Part shown: positions 34,449 to 41,958 of the stretch, piece by piece
How the letters are laid out: every line of letters begins with the position of its first letter
Numbering within the stretch: position 1 is the stretch's first letter
DNA from: Streptomyces sp. SN-593
Lineage (GTDB): Bacteria; Actinomycetota; Actinomycetes; Streptomycetales; Streptomycetaceae
Direction: 5' to 3'
Assembly: GCF_016756395.1 (NCBI RefSeq)
Contig: NZ_AP018365.1
Location: 2,239,501 to 2,303,500 of the forward strand
DNA length: 64,000 bases
Translations under genes and position numbers: made by a program
Notes under the pieces: generated by a model
Told to the model about the DNA's origin: nothing
Seen by the model: only the letters and a program-made list of their open reading frames with translations
Databases searched by the model: none

Positions 34449-35966
34449 TCAGTTCAGGTGGAACTGCTGGGCCTGCGCGCCGTTGCAGTCCCAGATCTGC
34501 AACCTCGTGCCGTTGGCGGTGGCACCGCTCGGGGAGTCCAGGCAGCGGCCGGACTGCGGGTTGAGCAGGGAGCCGTCGGCCTGCTGCTTCCAGACCTGGC
34601 CCCCGGCGCCGTCGCAGTCCCATAGCTGGACCTTGGTGCCGGCGGCGGTGCCGTTCCCGGCGATGTCCAGGCAGCGGCCCAGCGTCTCCAGGGAGCTGTC
34701 GGCGTTGTGGGTCCAGTGCTGGTCGACCGCGTACGACTGGCAGGCCCACAACTGGACGGCGGCGTGGTCGACGCCGACGTCGTCGCCGGCCACGTCGACG
34801 CAGGTGCCGCCGGGGCCGGTGATGGTGCCGCCCTGGTCGCCGTTGCTGTTCCCGGCGTAGCCGGCCGCCACGATGTCGGCCTGGACCGCGTTGTCGGCCG
34901 CGTCGGTGGCGAACCCGGAGGTCATCACGCCCTCGAAGAAGGACCCGGCGGAGGCGTTGCTGTTGTCGCCGCCGGTGCCCAGGACGATGGAGCCCTCCTG
35001 CTGCATGGGGGTGTACCCGCCGCTGGGAAGGGCGCCGTGCCACCAGGTGGAGAGGGCGCCCGACTGGGAGTTGCCGCCCTTGAGGGCGAAGGTGGTCTGC
35101 CCGTCGTTCTTCAGCAGCGCGGTGACGAAGGGACTGCTGTTGCCGAGGTTCGCGGGGTTGTTGCCGCTGCCCTGGTAGAGGCCGTTCTCCAGGTCGGCCG
35201 CGACCCACGGGCCGCTCCCGGTGCAGGGGCCGAGGTGGCAGCGGGTGCCGAGGTAGACCGCGTCCATGTGGCCGTTGCCGGTGTCGGTGACGGTGTGCTC
35301 GGCGTTGCCGTAGTCGAAGCAGCAGCCGCCGTTGACGTGCGTGCCGCTGGCCACCATGTACATCGACTCGGCCTGGCCGCCGACGGCGACGCCGGCCGCG
35401 TCGGTGTGCCGGTAGCCGGTGCCGGGCGTGACGAGGACCCCGTAGGCGCGATGGCCGGCGACGGTCACCGGCAGGGCGCCCGCCGGCGCGGCGTGGTCGG
35501 CCGCGCCCGCGGTGCCGGCGCCCTCCACCACCAGGTCGTTGTGCCGCGGCGACTGGTCGTAGATCTTCGTGATGGCGCAGGAGGTGGCCGCGCAGAACGC
35601 GTCCTGCGCGGCGGCGTCGGCGTAGCCCCCGGTGGACAGCAGGCCGATGTCCCGGGTGGCGCCGTCGGAGGCGCGGGTGACCTGGTACAGGCTGCCGCCG
35701 TAGGCGGAGTAGAGGGCGCGCACCGTGCTGTGGGCGGCGACGCAGGGGGTGCCTGCGGCGGCGTAGAGGTCGCAGGGCCGGGTGCCGGCGGCCTGCGCGG
35801 GGACGGGGTAGGCGGCCAGCGCGCCGAGGACCAGCGCGAGGCCGGCGCAGCAGGCGAGGAGGGCGCGCCGCAGCCGGTGCGGCAGCGACGCGGTCCCCCT
35901 TCCGGACGGGCGGCCGGCCGACCCGCGGACGGCCGGCGCGGCGGCAGCGGTACGCGATCTGCTCAT
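34449..35966 (-). CDS. abfB: GH54 alpha-L-arabinofuranosidase with ricin-type CBM13
   Basis: A 505-aa secreted glycosidase. ATG at 35966 has AGGGAG 8 nt upstream. Signal peptide about 1-59. Residues about 60-370 match the GH54 catalytic domain: the vicinal Cys pair GGCCFDYGNAEH (Cys215-Cys216), Glu260 in VAADLENGLYQG as probable nucleophile, and Asp334 in LGTGGDNS as probable acid/base by analogy with fungal AbfB. Residues about 380-505 form a ricin B-type carbohydrate-binding module with three QxW-like repeats (AVQLWACQ, KVQLWDCD, RLQIWDCN). It would release arabinose from arabinan or arabinoxylan. GH54 is usually fungal and less frequent in bacteria. Its neighbours make polysaccharide, so it may trim the cell's own polymer. 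Confidence 0.9.
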   Translation of the reverse strand: MSRSRTAAAAPAVRGSAGRPSGRGTASLPHRLRRALLACCAGLALVLGALAAYPVPAQAAGTRPCDLYAAAGTPCVAAHSTVRALYSAYGGSLYQVTRASDGATRDIGLLSTGGYADAAAQDAFCAATSCAITKIYDQSPRHNDLVVEGAGTAGAADHAAPAGALPVTVAGHRAYGVLVTPGTGYRHTDAAGVAVGGQAESMYMVASGTHVNGGCCFDYGNAEHTVTDTGNGHMDAVYLGTRCHLGPCTGSGPWVAADLENGLYQGSGNNPANLGNSSPFVTALLKNDGQTTFALKGGNSQSGALSTWWHGALPSGGYTPMQQEGSIVLGTGGDNSNASAGSFFEGVMTSGFATDAADNAVQADIVAAGYAGNSNGDQGGTITGPGGTCVDVAGDDVGVDHAAVQLWACQSYAVDQHWTHNADSSLETLGRCLDIAGNGTAAGTKVQLWDCDGAGGQVWKQQADGSLLNPQSGRCLDSPSGATANGTRLQIWDCNGAQAQQFHLN

Positions 35967-36350
35967 GCGGTGAACTCCCTTTGAGCGGTGGGGGGTTTGG
36001 GGGCGGACGGGCACGGGGGCCCAGGCGCCCGGCGCGTGCCGCCAGGATGTGGAGTCGCCGATTTTTTCGTCAACACCCCGGAAAAACACGGCGCCGCATT
36101 TCGCACGCCCGTCGCGCCCCCGTCACACCGCTTCACACACCCACCCCCACCCCGCGCGGGCGCGGGCGGGCGCGTGGACCGAGAAACGTGGGGACCGAGA
36201 GACGTGGGGACCGAGGCACGTGGGGGACCTGGGGACCTGGTGAGCTGGTGGGCTGGGGACCGATGAGTTTTGCGGGGGTGGGTCGTCTCAAGGGGGCAAG
36301 GGCGCGGCGGCACCCGCCGTGACCACCCGCGTACGGCAACGGAGGACACG
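35967..36350. other. 384-bp non-coding region with tandem GTGGGGACCGAG repeats
   Basis: Divergent gap between the arabinofuranosidase and VOC-protein genes. It contains an AT-rich patch (36058-36112: a run of six T and a run of five A), suitable for the arabinofuranosidase promoter. Three or four tandem GTGGGGACCGAGNNAC units follow, starting at 36174, 36188, 36204 and 36220, and then GACCTGGGG-type repeats to about 36250. No open frame here looks coding. Confidence 0.7.
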
Positions 36351-36833
36351 ATGACCAGCGGACGGCTCACCACGTGCCTGTGGTTCGACGGCAAGGCGGA
36401 GGAGGCCGCGGACTTCTACCTGTCGGTGTTCGAGGACTCCTCGCGCGGCGCGGTGCTGCGCCACACGGACGCCAGTCCCGGCGAGGCGGGCTCCGTGCTC
36501 ACCGTGGAGTTCACCCTCAACGGACAGCAGTTCCTGGGGCTCAACGGCGGCCCGGAGTTCACCTTCAGCGAGGCGATCTCGTTCCAGATCGACTGCGCCG
36601 ACCAGGACGAGGTCGACTACTACTGGACGCACCTGACGGCGGACGGCGGCGAGGCGGGGCCGTGCGGCTGGCTCAAGGACCGGTTCGGCGTGTCCTGGCA
36701 GGTCGTGCCGGGCATGCTGCCGACCCTGCTCACCGACCCGGACCGGGAGAAGGCCGACCGGGCGATGGCGGCGATGATGGCGATGGGCAAGCTGGACATC
36801 GCCGCGCTCCGGGCGGCGTTCGACGGCTCCTGA
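36351..36833 (+). CDS. VOC / PhnB-like protein
   Basis: A 160-aa vicinal oxygen chelate-fold protein (3-demethylubiquinone methyltransferase-like, PhnB group). ATG at 36351 has GGAGG 5 nt upstream. Pattern: LTTCLWFDGKAEEAADFYLSVF, TVEFTLNGQQFLGLNGGPEFTFSEAISFQIDCADQDEVDYYWTHL, then CGWLKDRFGVSWQVVPGMLPTLL. Small cytosolic protein, often annotated as glyoxalase-like; the substrate is unknown and the metal ligands are not fully conserved. Unrelated in function to the polymerase gene that follows by 90 bp. Confidence 0.87.
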   Translation: MTSGRLTTCLWFDGKAEEAADFYLSVFEDSSRGAVLRHTDASPGEAGSVLTVEFTLNGQQFLGLNGGPEFTFSEAISFQIDCADQDEVDYYWTHLTADGGEAGPCGWLKDRFGVSWQVVPGMLPTLLTDPDREKADRAMAAMMAMGKLDIAALRAAFDGS

Positions 36834-36923
36834 CCCGGCCCCGGCCGACGGCGACCCGGGAGTACGCCGACCCGCCCCCTCGCAGCGTCCCCGCCGCCTA
36901 GACTCGCCGCAGGGAGGGGGGTC

Positions 36924-38453
36924 ATGGCGGTCGACGTGTCAGGAGGGGAACGGTCCACCGGGCCGGGTCCCGGGGGCGGGCCGGCGCGGGCGCGCACCGG
37001 GCGGGAGGACCTCGGCACCCCGGGGGTGCCGCGGGCGGTGCTGTCCCGAGCCTTGGCGGTGCCCCTGGTGGTCGCGCTCGTCCTGCTGCTGCCGGGCTAC
37101 GTCCTGACCCAGCCGGGTCCCGGCCTGCGGGACGCGGGTTTCTGGTGGCAACTGGCCCTGACCTGCTACGCCGGGGCGCGGCTGTGCGCGATGGCGCTGG
37201 CCCGGCGGCGGCGCCTGGTGCAGGGCGCGTTCTGGCTCTTCGTCTACGTGGCGATGGGGGTGGCGCCGCTCGCCCAGGAGGTGATCGGGCAGGTGCCCAC
37301 CCCGGTGGTCGGCGCCCGCTCGGACACGGTGCTGGCGATCTCGCTCACCCTGGCCGGCTGCGTCGCGTACGACGTGGGCGCGCTCGCCGCGCGGCTCCAG
37401 CCGCCGCACCGCTCCCCGCGGCCCCGCCCGCAGGCTCAGGTGGCCCGGCGCCGGCTGTGGCTGCTGGTGCTGCTCGCCTATGCCGGCAGCGCGCTGTGCA
37501 TCGTGAAGCTCGGCGGTCCCGCGGTGTTCTTCACCAGCCGGCAGGACATCAGCGAGACCGTCCAGGCCAGCGGGCTGGCCGGCGCGAGCGGTGACAGCCA
37601 CGTCGGATCGGCCTTCATCCGCGGCTTCGGCACGGTACCGGCGCTGCTGGCGCTGCTGATCCTGATCCGCTGGACGTCCACCTCCCGCCGGGCCCGCCGC
37701 AACCTGCCCGCGCTGGTCGCCCTGGCCGGTCTCGTCGTCATCAACGTCATCGTCAACAACCCGATCTCGAACCCGCGTTACTGGTTCCTGACGGTGGTCT
37801 TCTCGATCCTGTTCACGGCCTTCCCGCGCAGCCCCGCGGTCTACCGCGCGGCGCTGGTCGGCGGGGTCGTGGCCGCGCTGCTGCTCTTCCCGTTCCTGGA
37901 CCGGTTCCGCTACGACGCGGGCGGCTACCACCCGGTGCAGTCCACGTCGGTGCTGGACCCGCTGACCATCAAGGACTACGACCAGGTCGGCATGTTCGCC
38001 AACACCCTGACGTACGTGGAGTCCGGCACCGGCCACGCGCACGGACGGCAACTCGCCGCCGACGTCCTCTTCTTCGTGCCGCGCTCCGTGTGGCACGGCA
38101 AGCCGTTGGACTCCGGGGTACTGGTCGGCCGCTGGATGGGCATGACCAACACCAACCTGTCCTCCCCGCTGTGGGCCGAACTCTGGCTGGACTTCGGTCC
38201 GTTGGGCATGACCGGTGGTTTCCTGCTGCTCGGTTGGGCCTGCTGCCGCGCCGACCTGCGCTATGCGCGCCGCACCCTGGACGAGGGCCGCCCGGGCACC
38301 CTGGCGGCCGTGGTGGTCCCGATGGCCGCGGGCTACTCCTTCATCCTCCTGCGCGGCCCCCTGCTCCAGGCGGCGGGCCGCATCGGCATCGCCCTGGTCT
38401 GCCTGGCGCTGGTGGGGACGGTCAGCCGGAACCCCCGCAGAGCGCTGCGCTGA
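36924..38453 (+). CDS. O-antigen/exopolysaccharide polymerase-like membrane protein (Wzy-type)
   Basis: A 509-aa polytopic protein with about ten to twelve hydrophobic segments and an Arg/Gly-rich cytoplasmic N-terminus. ATG at 36924 has GGGAGG 10 nt upstream. Wzy-like proteins share little sequence, so this rests on topology and context. A large loop between late helices includes RFRYDAGGYHPVQSTSVLDPLTIKDYDQVGMFANTLTYVESGTGHAHGRQLAADVLFFVPRSVW, resembling the oligosaccharide repeat unit polymerase family (O-antigen polymerase) in actinobacteria. It would join lipid-linked repeat units outside the membrane. The neighbours flippase, Wzz-like and GT4 support this role. Confidence 0.75.
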   Translation: MAVDVSGGERSTGPGPGGGPARARTGREDLGTPGVPRAVLSRALAVPLVVALVLLLPGYVLTQPGPGLRDAGFWWQLALTCYAGARLCAMALARRRRLVQGAFWLFVYVAMGVAPLAQEVIGQVPTPVVGARSDTVLAISLTLAGCVAYDVGALAARLQPPHRSPRPRPQAQVARRRLWLLVLLAYAGSALCIVKLGGPAVFFTSRQDISETVQASGLAGASGDSHVGSAFIRGFGTVPALLALLILIRWTSTSRRARRNLPALVALAGLVVINVIVNNPISNPRYWFLTVVFSILFTAFPRSPAVYRAALVGGVVAALLLFPFLDRFRYDAGGYHPVQSTSVLDPLTIKDYDQVGMFANTLTYVESGTGHAHGRQLAADVLFFVPRSVWHGKPLDSGVLVGRWMGMTNTNLSSPLWAELWLDFGPLGMTGGFLLLGWACCRADLRYARRTLDEGRPGTLAAVVVPMAAGYSFILLRGPLLQAAGRIGIALVCLALVGTVSRNPRRALR

Positions 38454-38469
38454 GCCGGGGGCCGGACGG

Positions 38470-39090
38470 TCAGGGGGCCTCGCCCGCGACCGAGGCCATC
38501 GCCCGCCGCAGGAGGGGCCCCAGCCGCCGGGTCCCGCCGCCGGCGATCCAGGCCGCGACGGCGGCCTCGATGCAGCCGATGGCGGCGGAGGTCAGGGCGC
38601 GGGGGCGGGGATCGGTCGCGTCGAGGGGGTCCGCGCCGAGCCGCCGGGCGATCTCGGGCACGAGCAGGTCCAGCAGCCGCCCCATCTTCTCCTGGTGGCG
38701 GGCGGCGAGGGCGGGCGTGGCGCGGGCGAGCACCGCCAGCCGCAGCGCCCGCTCGGACCCGGCGGAGTAGGACGCCACCAGCGGTTCCATGGCGTGGCCC
38801 AGCGCGGTCCACGGGGCCTCGTCCTCCGGTCGCCGCCGCAGCGCGTCCAGGAGTTCCCCGCCGGCCCCCGCGTTCCTGCTCGCGAAGACGTCCTCCTTGG
38901 CCGGGAAGTACCGGAAGAAGGTGCTGCGCGAGATGCCGGCGACCGCGCAGATGTCGTCGACGGTGGTCCGGTCGTAGCCCTTCTCCAGGAAGAGGTCGAG
39001 CGCCATCTCGGCGACCTGCGCCCTCATGGCCTGCCGGGCGAGCTCGCGCGCGCCGGTGGGCCGCTCCTCCTGCTCCGGCGTTCCGACCAT
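38470..39090 (-). CDS. TetR-family regulator
   Basis: A 206-aa repressor. ATG at 39090. The N-terminal HTH is AQVAEMALDLFLEKGYDRTTVDDICAVAGISRSTFFRYFPAKEDVF. The C-terminal ligand domain resembles the MftR/TetR_C17-like group (LGHAMEPLVASYSAGSERALRLAVLARATPALAARH). Divergent from an alcohol dehydrogenase across a 89-bp gap that contains a 10-bp-arm palindrome, so it most likely represses both genes. Confidence 0.93.
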   Translation of the reverse strand: MVGTPEQEERPTGARELARQAMRAQVAEMALDLFLEKGYDRTTVDDICAVAGISRSTFFRYFPAKEDVFASRNAGAGGELLDALRRRPEDEAPWTALGHAMEPLVASYSAGSERALRLAVLARATPALAARHQEKMGRLLDLLVPEIARRLGADPLDATDPRPRALTSAAIGCIEAAVAAWIAGGGTRRLGPLLRRAMASVAGEAP

Positions 39091-39120
39091 GCACTCACGG
39101 TACTACACTCCGAATCTGAG

Positions 39121-39146
39121 ACTCAGTTCCACGGATGGAACTGAGT
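39121..39146. promoter_or_regulatory. ACTCAGTTCC palindrome, probable TetR operator
   Basis: Perfect 10-bp arms ACTCAGTTCC (39121-39130) and GGAACTGAGT (39137-39146) with a 6-nt spacer. An overlapping CTGAGACTCAG lies at 39116-39126. It sits between the divergent tetR (start 39090) and dehydrogenase (start 39180) genes. Confidence 0.8.
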
Positions 39147-39179
39147 GCCACGACTTGGGACACCGTCCCGGAGGTATCC

Positions 39180-40223
39180 ATGCGCACCACCACCGGATGG
39201 CAGAGCGACGACCGCTCCACCGCGCTGACGCGGGCGACGATCGAACGCAGGGACCTGCGCGCCGACGACCTCGCCGTACGCGTCGACTACTGCGGGGTGT
39301 GCCACAGCGACCTGCACTCCGTGCACGGCCTGACGGGCAAGCCCACCGCCGGGCTCGTCCCCGGCCACGAGTTCACCGGCACGGTGACCGCCGTGGGCAC
39401 CGCGGTGACCGGCTTCGCCCCCGGTGACGCGGTCGCGGTCGGCACGATCGTCGACTCCTGCGGCGACTGCCCGATGTGCCGGGCCGGGCAGGAGAACTTC
39501 TGCCACGAGGGGGCGGTGAGCACCTACGGCGGGACCGACCGGGTGGACGGCACCCCGACCCTGGGCGGCTACAGCCGCGAGTACGTGCTGCGGGACCGGT
39601 TCGCCTACCACCTGCCCGACGGGCTCGACCCGGCCGGCGCGGCCCCGCTGATGTGCGCGGGGATCACCGTGTGGGAGCCGCTGCGCGCGCTGGCCGTCGG
39701 CTCCGGCAGCCGGGTCGCCGTCGTCGGCCTGGGCGGGCTCGGGCACCTCGCGGTCAAGCTCGCCGCCTCGCTCGGGGCGGAGGTGACCGTGCTCAGCCGG
39801 ACGCCGGGCAAGGCCGACGACGCCCGCGGACTCGGCGCCGCGGACCTGCTGGTGACGACCGACGCGTCGCAACTGGCCGCGGCCCGCGACCGGTTCGACC
39901 TCGTCCTCGACACCGTCTCCGCCCCGCACGACCTGTCCCCGCTGCTGCGCACGGTCGCCCTGAACGGCACGCTGAGCGTGCTCGGCCTGCCCGTCGAGAC
40001 GCCGGTGAAGATCATGGAGCTCACCTTCGGCCGCAAGCACCTCAGCTCCTCGGGCACCGGCGGGCGGCTGCACACCGCCGAACTGCTGGCCTACTGCGCC
40101 GAGCACGGCATCACCGCCGACATCGAACTGCTGCCCTCCGCCCGCGTGGAGGAGGCCCTGAACCGCCTGGAGCGGGGGGACGTGCGCTACCGCTTCGTCC
40201 TGGACCTGTCCGACCTCGGCTGA
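39180..40223 (+). CDS. Zinc-dependent alcohol dehydrogenase (NADPH, AdhC/cinnamyl type)
   Basis: A 347-aa medium-chain dehydrogenase. ATG at 39180 is chosen for GGAGG 5 nt upstream; an in-frame ATG at 39135 lies inside the operator. Catalytic zinc ligands: Cys in VDYCGVCHSDLH, the His-Glu of PGHEFTG and a later Cys. The structural-zinc Cys cluster is CGDCPMCRAGQENFC. NAD(P)-binding motif VAVVGLGGLGHLAVKLAASLG, so NADPH or NADH is used. It acts on aldehydes and primary alcohols of unknown identity. Regulated with the divergent TetR gene. Confidence 0.93.
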   Translation: MRTTTGWQSDDRSTALTRATIERRDLRADDLAVRVDYCGVCHSDLHSVHGLTGKPTAGLVPGHEFTGTVTAVGTAVTGFAPGDAVAVGTIVDSCGDCPMCRAGQENFCHEGAVSTYGGTDRVDGTPTLGGYSREYVLRDRFAYHLPDGLDPAGAAPLMCAGITVWEPLRALAVGSGSRVAVVGLGGLGHLAVKLAASLGAEVTVLSRTPGKADDARGLGAADLLVTTDASQLAAARDRFDLVLDTVSAPHDLSPLLRTVALNGTLSVLGLPVETPVKIMELTFGRKHLSSSGTGGRLHTAELLAYCAEHGITADIELLPSARVEEALNRLERGDVRYRFVLDLSDLG

Positions 40224-40350
40224 CGGCGGCCGCCGGGCGTAGGAGCCGGAGCCCCGCGCGCCCGTCGCCGCGCGCCCGTCGGCGGGCAACTGTCGGCGGG
40301 CGCGCCACCCGCGGGCGCGCCGGACACCGACGCCCGGCGCGCGGGTGGCG

Positions 40351-41958
40351 TCAGGCCGAGCCGGTGGGAAGCTCCTCCGAGGCCGCGGGCCCGCCCGGCG
40401 GGCGCCGCGGCTCCACGGGCACGGCGGCGGCCGCGGCGCGGCGCTCCACGGCGATGCGCGACCACAGGGCCACCGCCTTGAGCGCGGAGCCGAGGGCGAG
40501 CCCCCAGGCGGCACCGAGGACGCCGTCGAGGCGGTAGCCGGCCAGCATGAACACCACCGACGCGAGGGAGAAGACCACCTGGATCGGCAGGGTCGCGCGC
40601 GGCCGCAGCACGCGCAGGGTCAACAGCGCGCTGGTGCCCAGGGCGATGCACGCGTACTGGCTGCCGGACGCGGGCAGCAGCGCGGCGGACGCCGACCAGG
40701 TGTCCCCGAGCAGCGCCCGCCCGGCGTGCGCGGGCAGCAGGGTGAGCACCGTCGTCCACGCCGCCGCGACGGCGGCCAGTACGACGGCGAGCACGGCGGT
40801 GGCCCGCACCTTGCCGTCGGTGCCGCGCACCCGGTTGAGCAGCGGCGGGCCGAACGCGGTCGCCGAGTTGAACAGCACGTTCATCGGCCCGAACAGGGTC
40901 GTCGCGCCGCGCAGCGCCCCCACGGCGAGCGGCGCCGCGAACAGGCCGAGGCCGACCACCGCGAGCTGGCTGGTGGCGTTGCCGACGCCGAACTCGACCA
41001 CGAACCGCTGCCCGAGGTGGCCGCTCCGCAGGTACGGCCGGATGTCCACCGGCGGGCGCGGTTCGCCCGGCGCGGGCCGCAGCCGGCGCCGCAGCAGCGC
41101 CGCGCCGACCAGCAGCGCGGGCACCCCGGACACGCCCCAGACGGCCACCAGGCGTACCGCGCCCGCCGCGTGCGGCTGCGCGGCCAGCGCGGGAACCGCC
41201 ACCAGCAGCCGCACGGCGTCGGCGAGCAGCGCGAGGTGGGGCAGCCGCAGCGCGGAGAAGCAGTAGCGCATGCCGTCCTGGGTGAGCACCACCGGCAGCA
41301 CCAGGCCGAGGACGGCCAGCCCGCGCGCGGTGGCACCGGGCACGAACAGCAGCCCCGCGGCCATCCCCCAGCCGAGGACGGCGGACGCGGCCGCGGTGAA
41401 CGCCACGGCGGAGCGGCAGGCGGCCCGCACCCGGCCGGAGCCGCGCTCCAGCACCAGGGCCTGGCCGACGTAGGAGACGTTCACGCCGAGCAGGACCGTG
41501 AAGACCATGTAGACCATGGAGAACACGGCGAAGCCGGCGGCCGTGGAGAGCCGCGCCGCGACCACCAGCACGATGATGTTGGTGAACGCGGCGACGCCCT
41601 GGTCCGCGACGGAGCTGGCGACCGCGGCGACCCCGCGCCGTCGCCCACCCGACCCGTCCGACCCGTCCGGGCGATCCGGGCGATCCGGGCCGACGGGATC
41701 GCCGTACACGTCGGTGTGCGGATCGGTGTGCGGATCGCCGAACGGGTCGGCGTGGTGGTCGTACGGGTCGGCGTACAGGTCGGCGTCGGTGTCCACGGGG
41801 GTTGCGACGTAGGGGAGTTCGTGGTGCGGACCGGCGCCGTGCAGGTCGTCGTACGCGGTGTCGTACGCGGTGTCGTACGGGCCGCCGTACGGGACGGCGG
41901 CCCGCTGCGGGGGTTCGGCCCCGGGTGCCGCGGCGTACCGCGGGACGGGGCCGGTCAA
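40351..41958 (-). CDS. Polysaccharide flippase (MVF/Wzx-like) with Asp-rich N-terminal tail
   Basis: A 535-aa protein. The start is TTG at 41958, overlapping the stop of the co-polymerase gene as TTGA, so translational coupling is likely. About 105 N-terminal residues are disordered and acidic with repeated units (YDTAYDTAYDD, DPHTDPHTDVYGDP). About twelve to fourteen hydrophobic helices follow (AVASSVADQGVAAFTNIIVLVVAARLS at the first), as in oligosaccharide flippases and MurJ relatives. It would flip lipid-linked repeat units to the outer face. The acidic tail is unusual and could mediate contacts with the coupled co-polymerase. Confidence 0.82.
   Translation of the reverse strand: MTGPVPRYAAAPGAEPPQRAAVPYGGPYDTAYDTAYDDLHGAGPHHELPYVATPVDTDADLYADPYDHHADPFGDPHTDPHTDVYGDPVGPDRPDRPDGSDGSGGRRRGVAAVASSVADQGVAAFTNIIVLVVAARLSTAAGFAVFSMVYMVFTVLLGVNVSYVGQALVLERGSGRVRAACRSAVAFTAAASAVLGWGMAAGLLFVPGATARGLAVLGLVLPVVLTQDGMRYCFSALRLPHLALLADAVRLLVAVPALAAQPHAAGAVRLVAVWGVSGVPALLVGAALLRRRLRPAPGEPRPPVDIRPYLRSGHLGQRFVVEFGVGNATSQLAVVGLGLFAAPLAVGALRGATTLFGPMNVLFNSATAFGPPLLNRVRGTDGKVRATAVLAVVLAAVAAAWTTVLTLLPAHAGRALLGDTWSASAALLPASGSQYACIALGTSALLTLRVLRPRATLPIQVVFSLASVVFMLAGYRLDGVLGAAWGLALGSALKAVALWSRIAVERRAAAAAVPVEPRRPPGGPAASEELPTGSA

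Noticed and set aside
36174..36250. Tandem GTGGGGACCGAG repeats as a possible CRISPR array
   Set aside because: Units are 14-16 bp with no unique spacers of constant length and no cas genes in the window.
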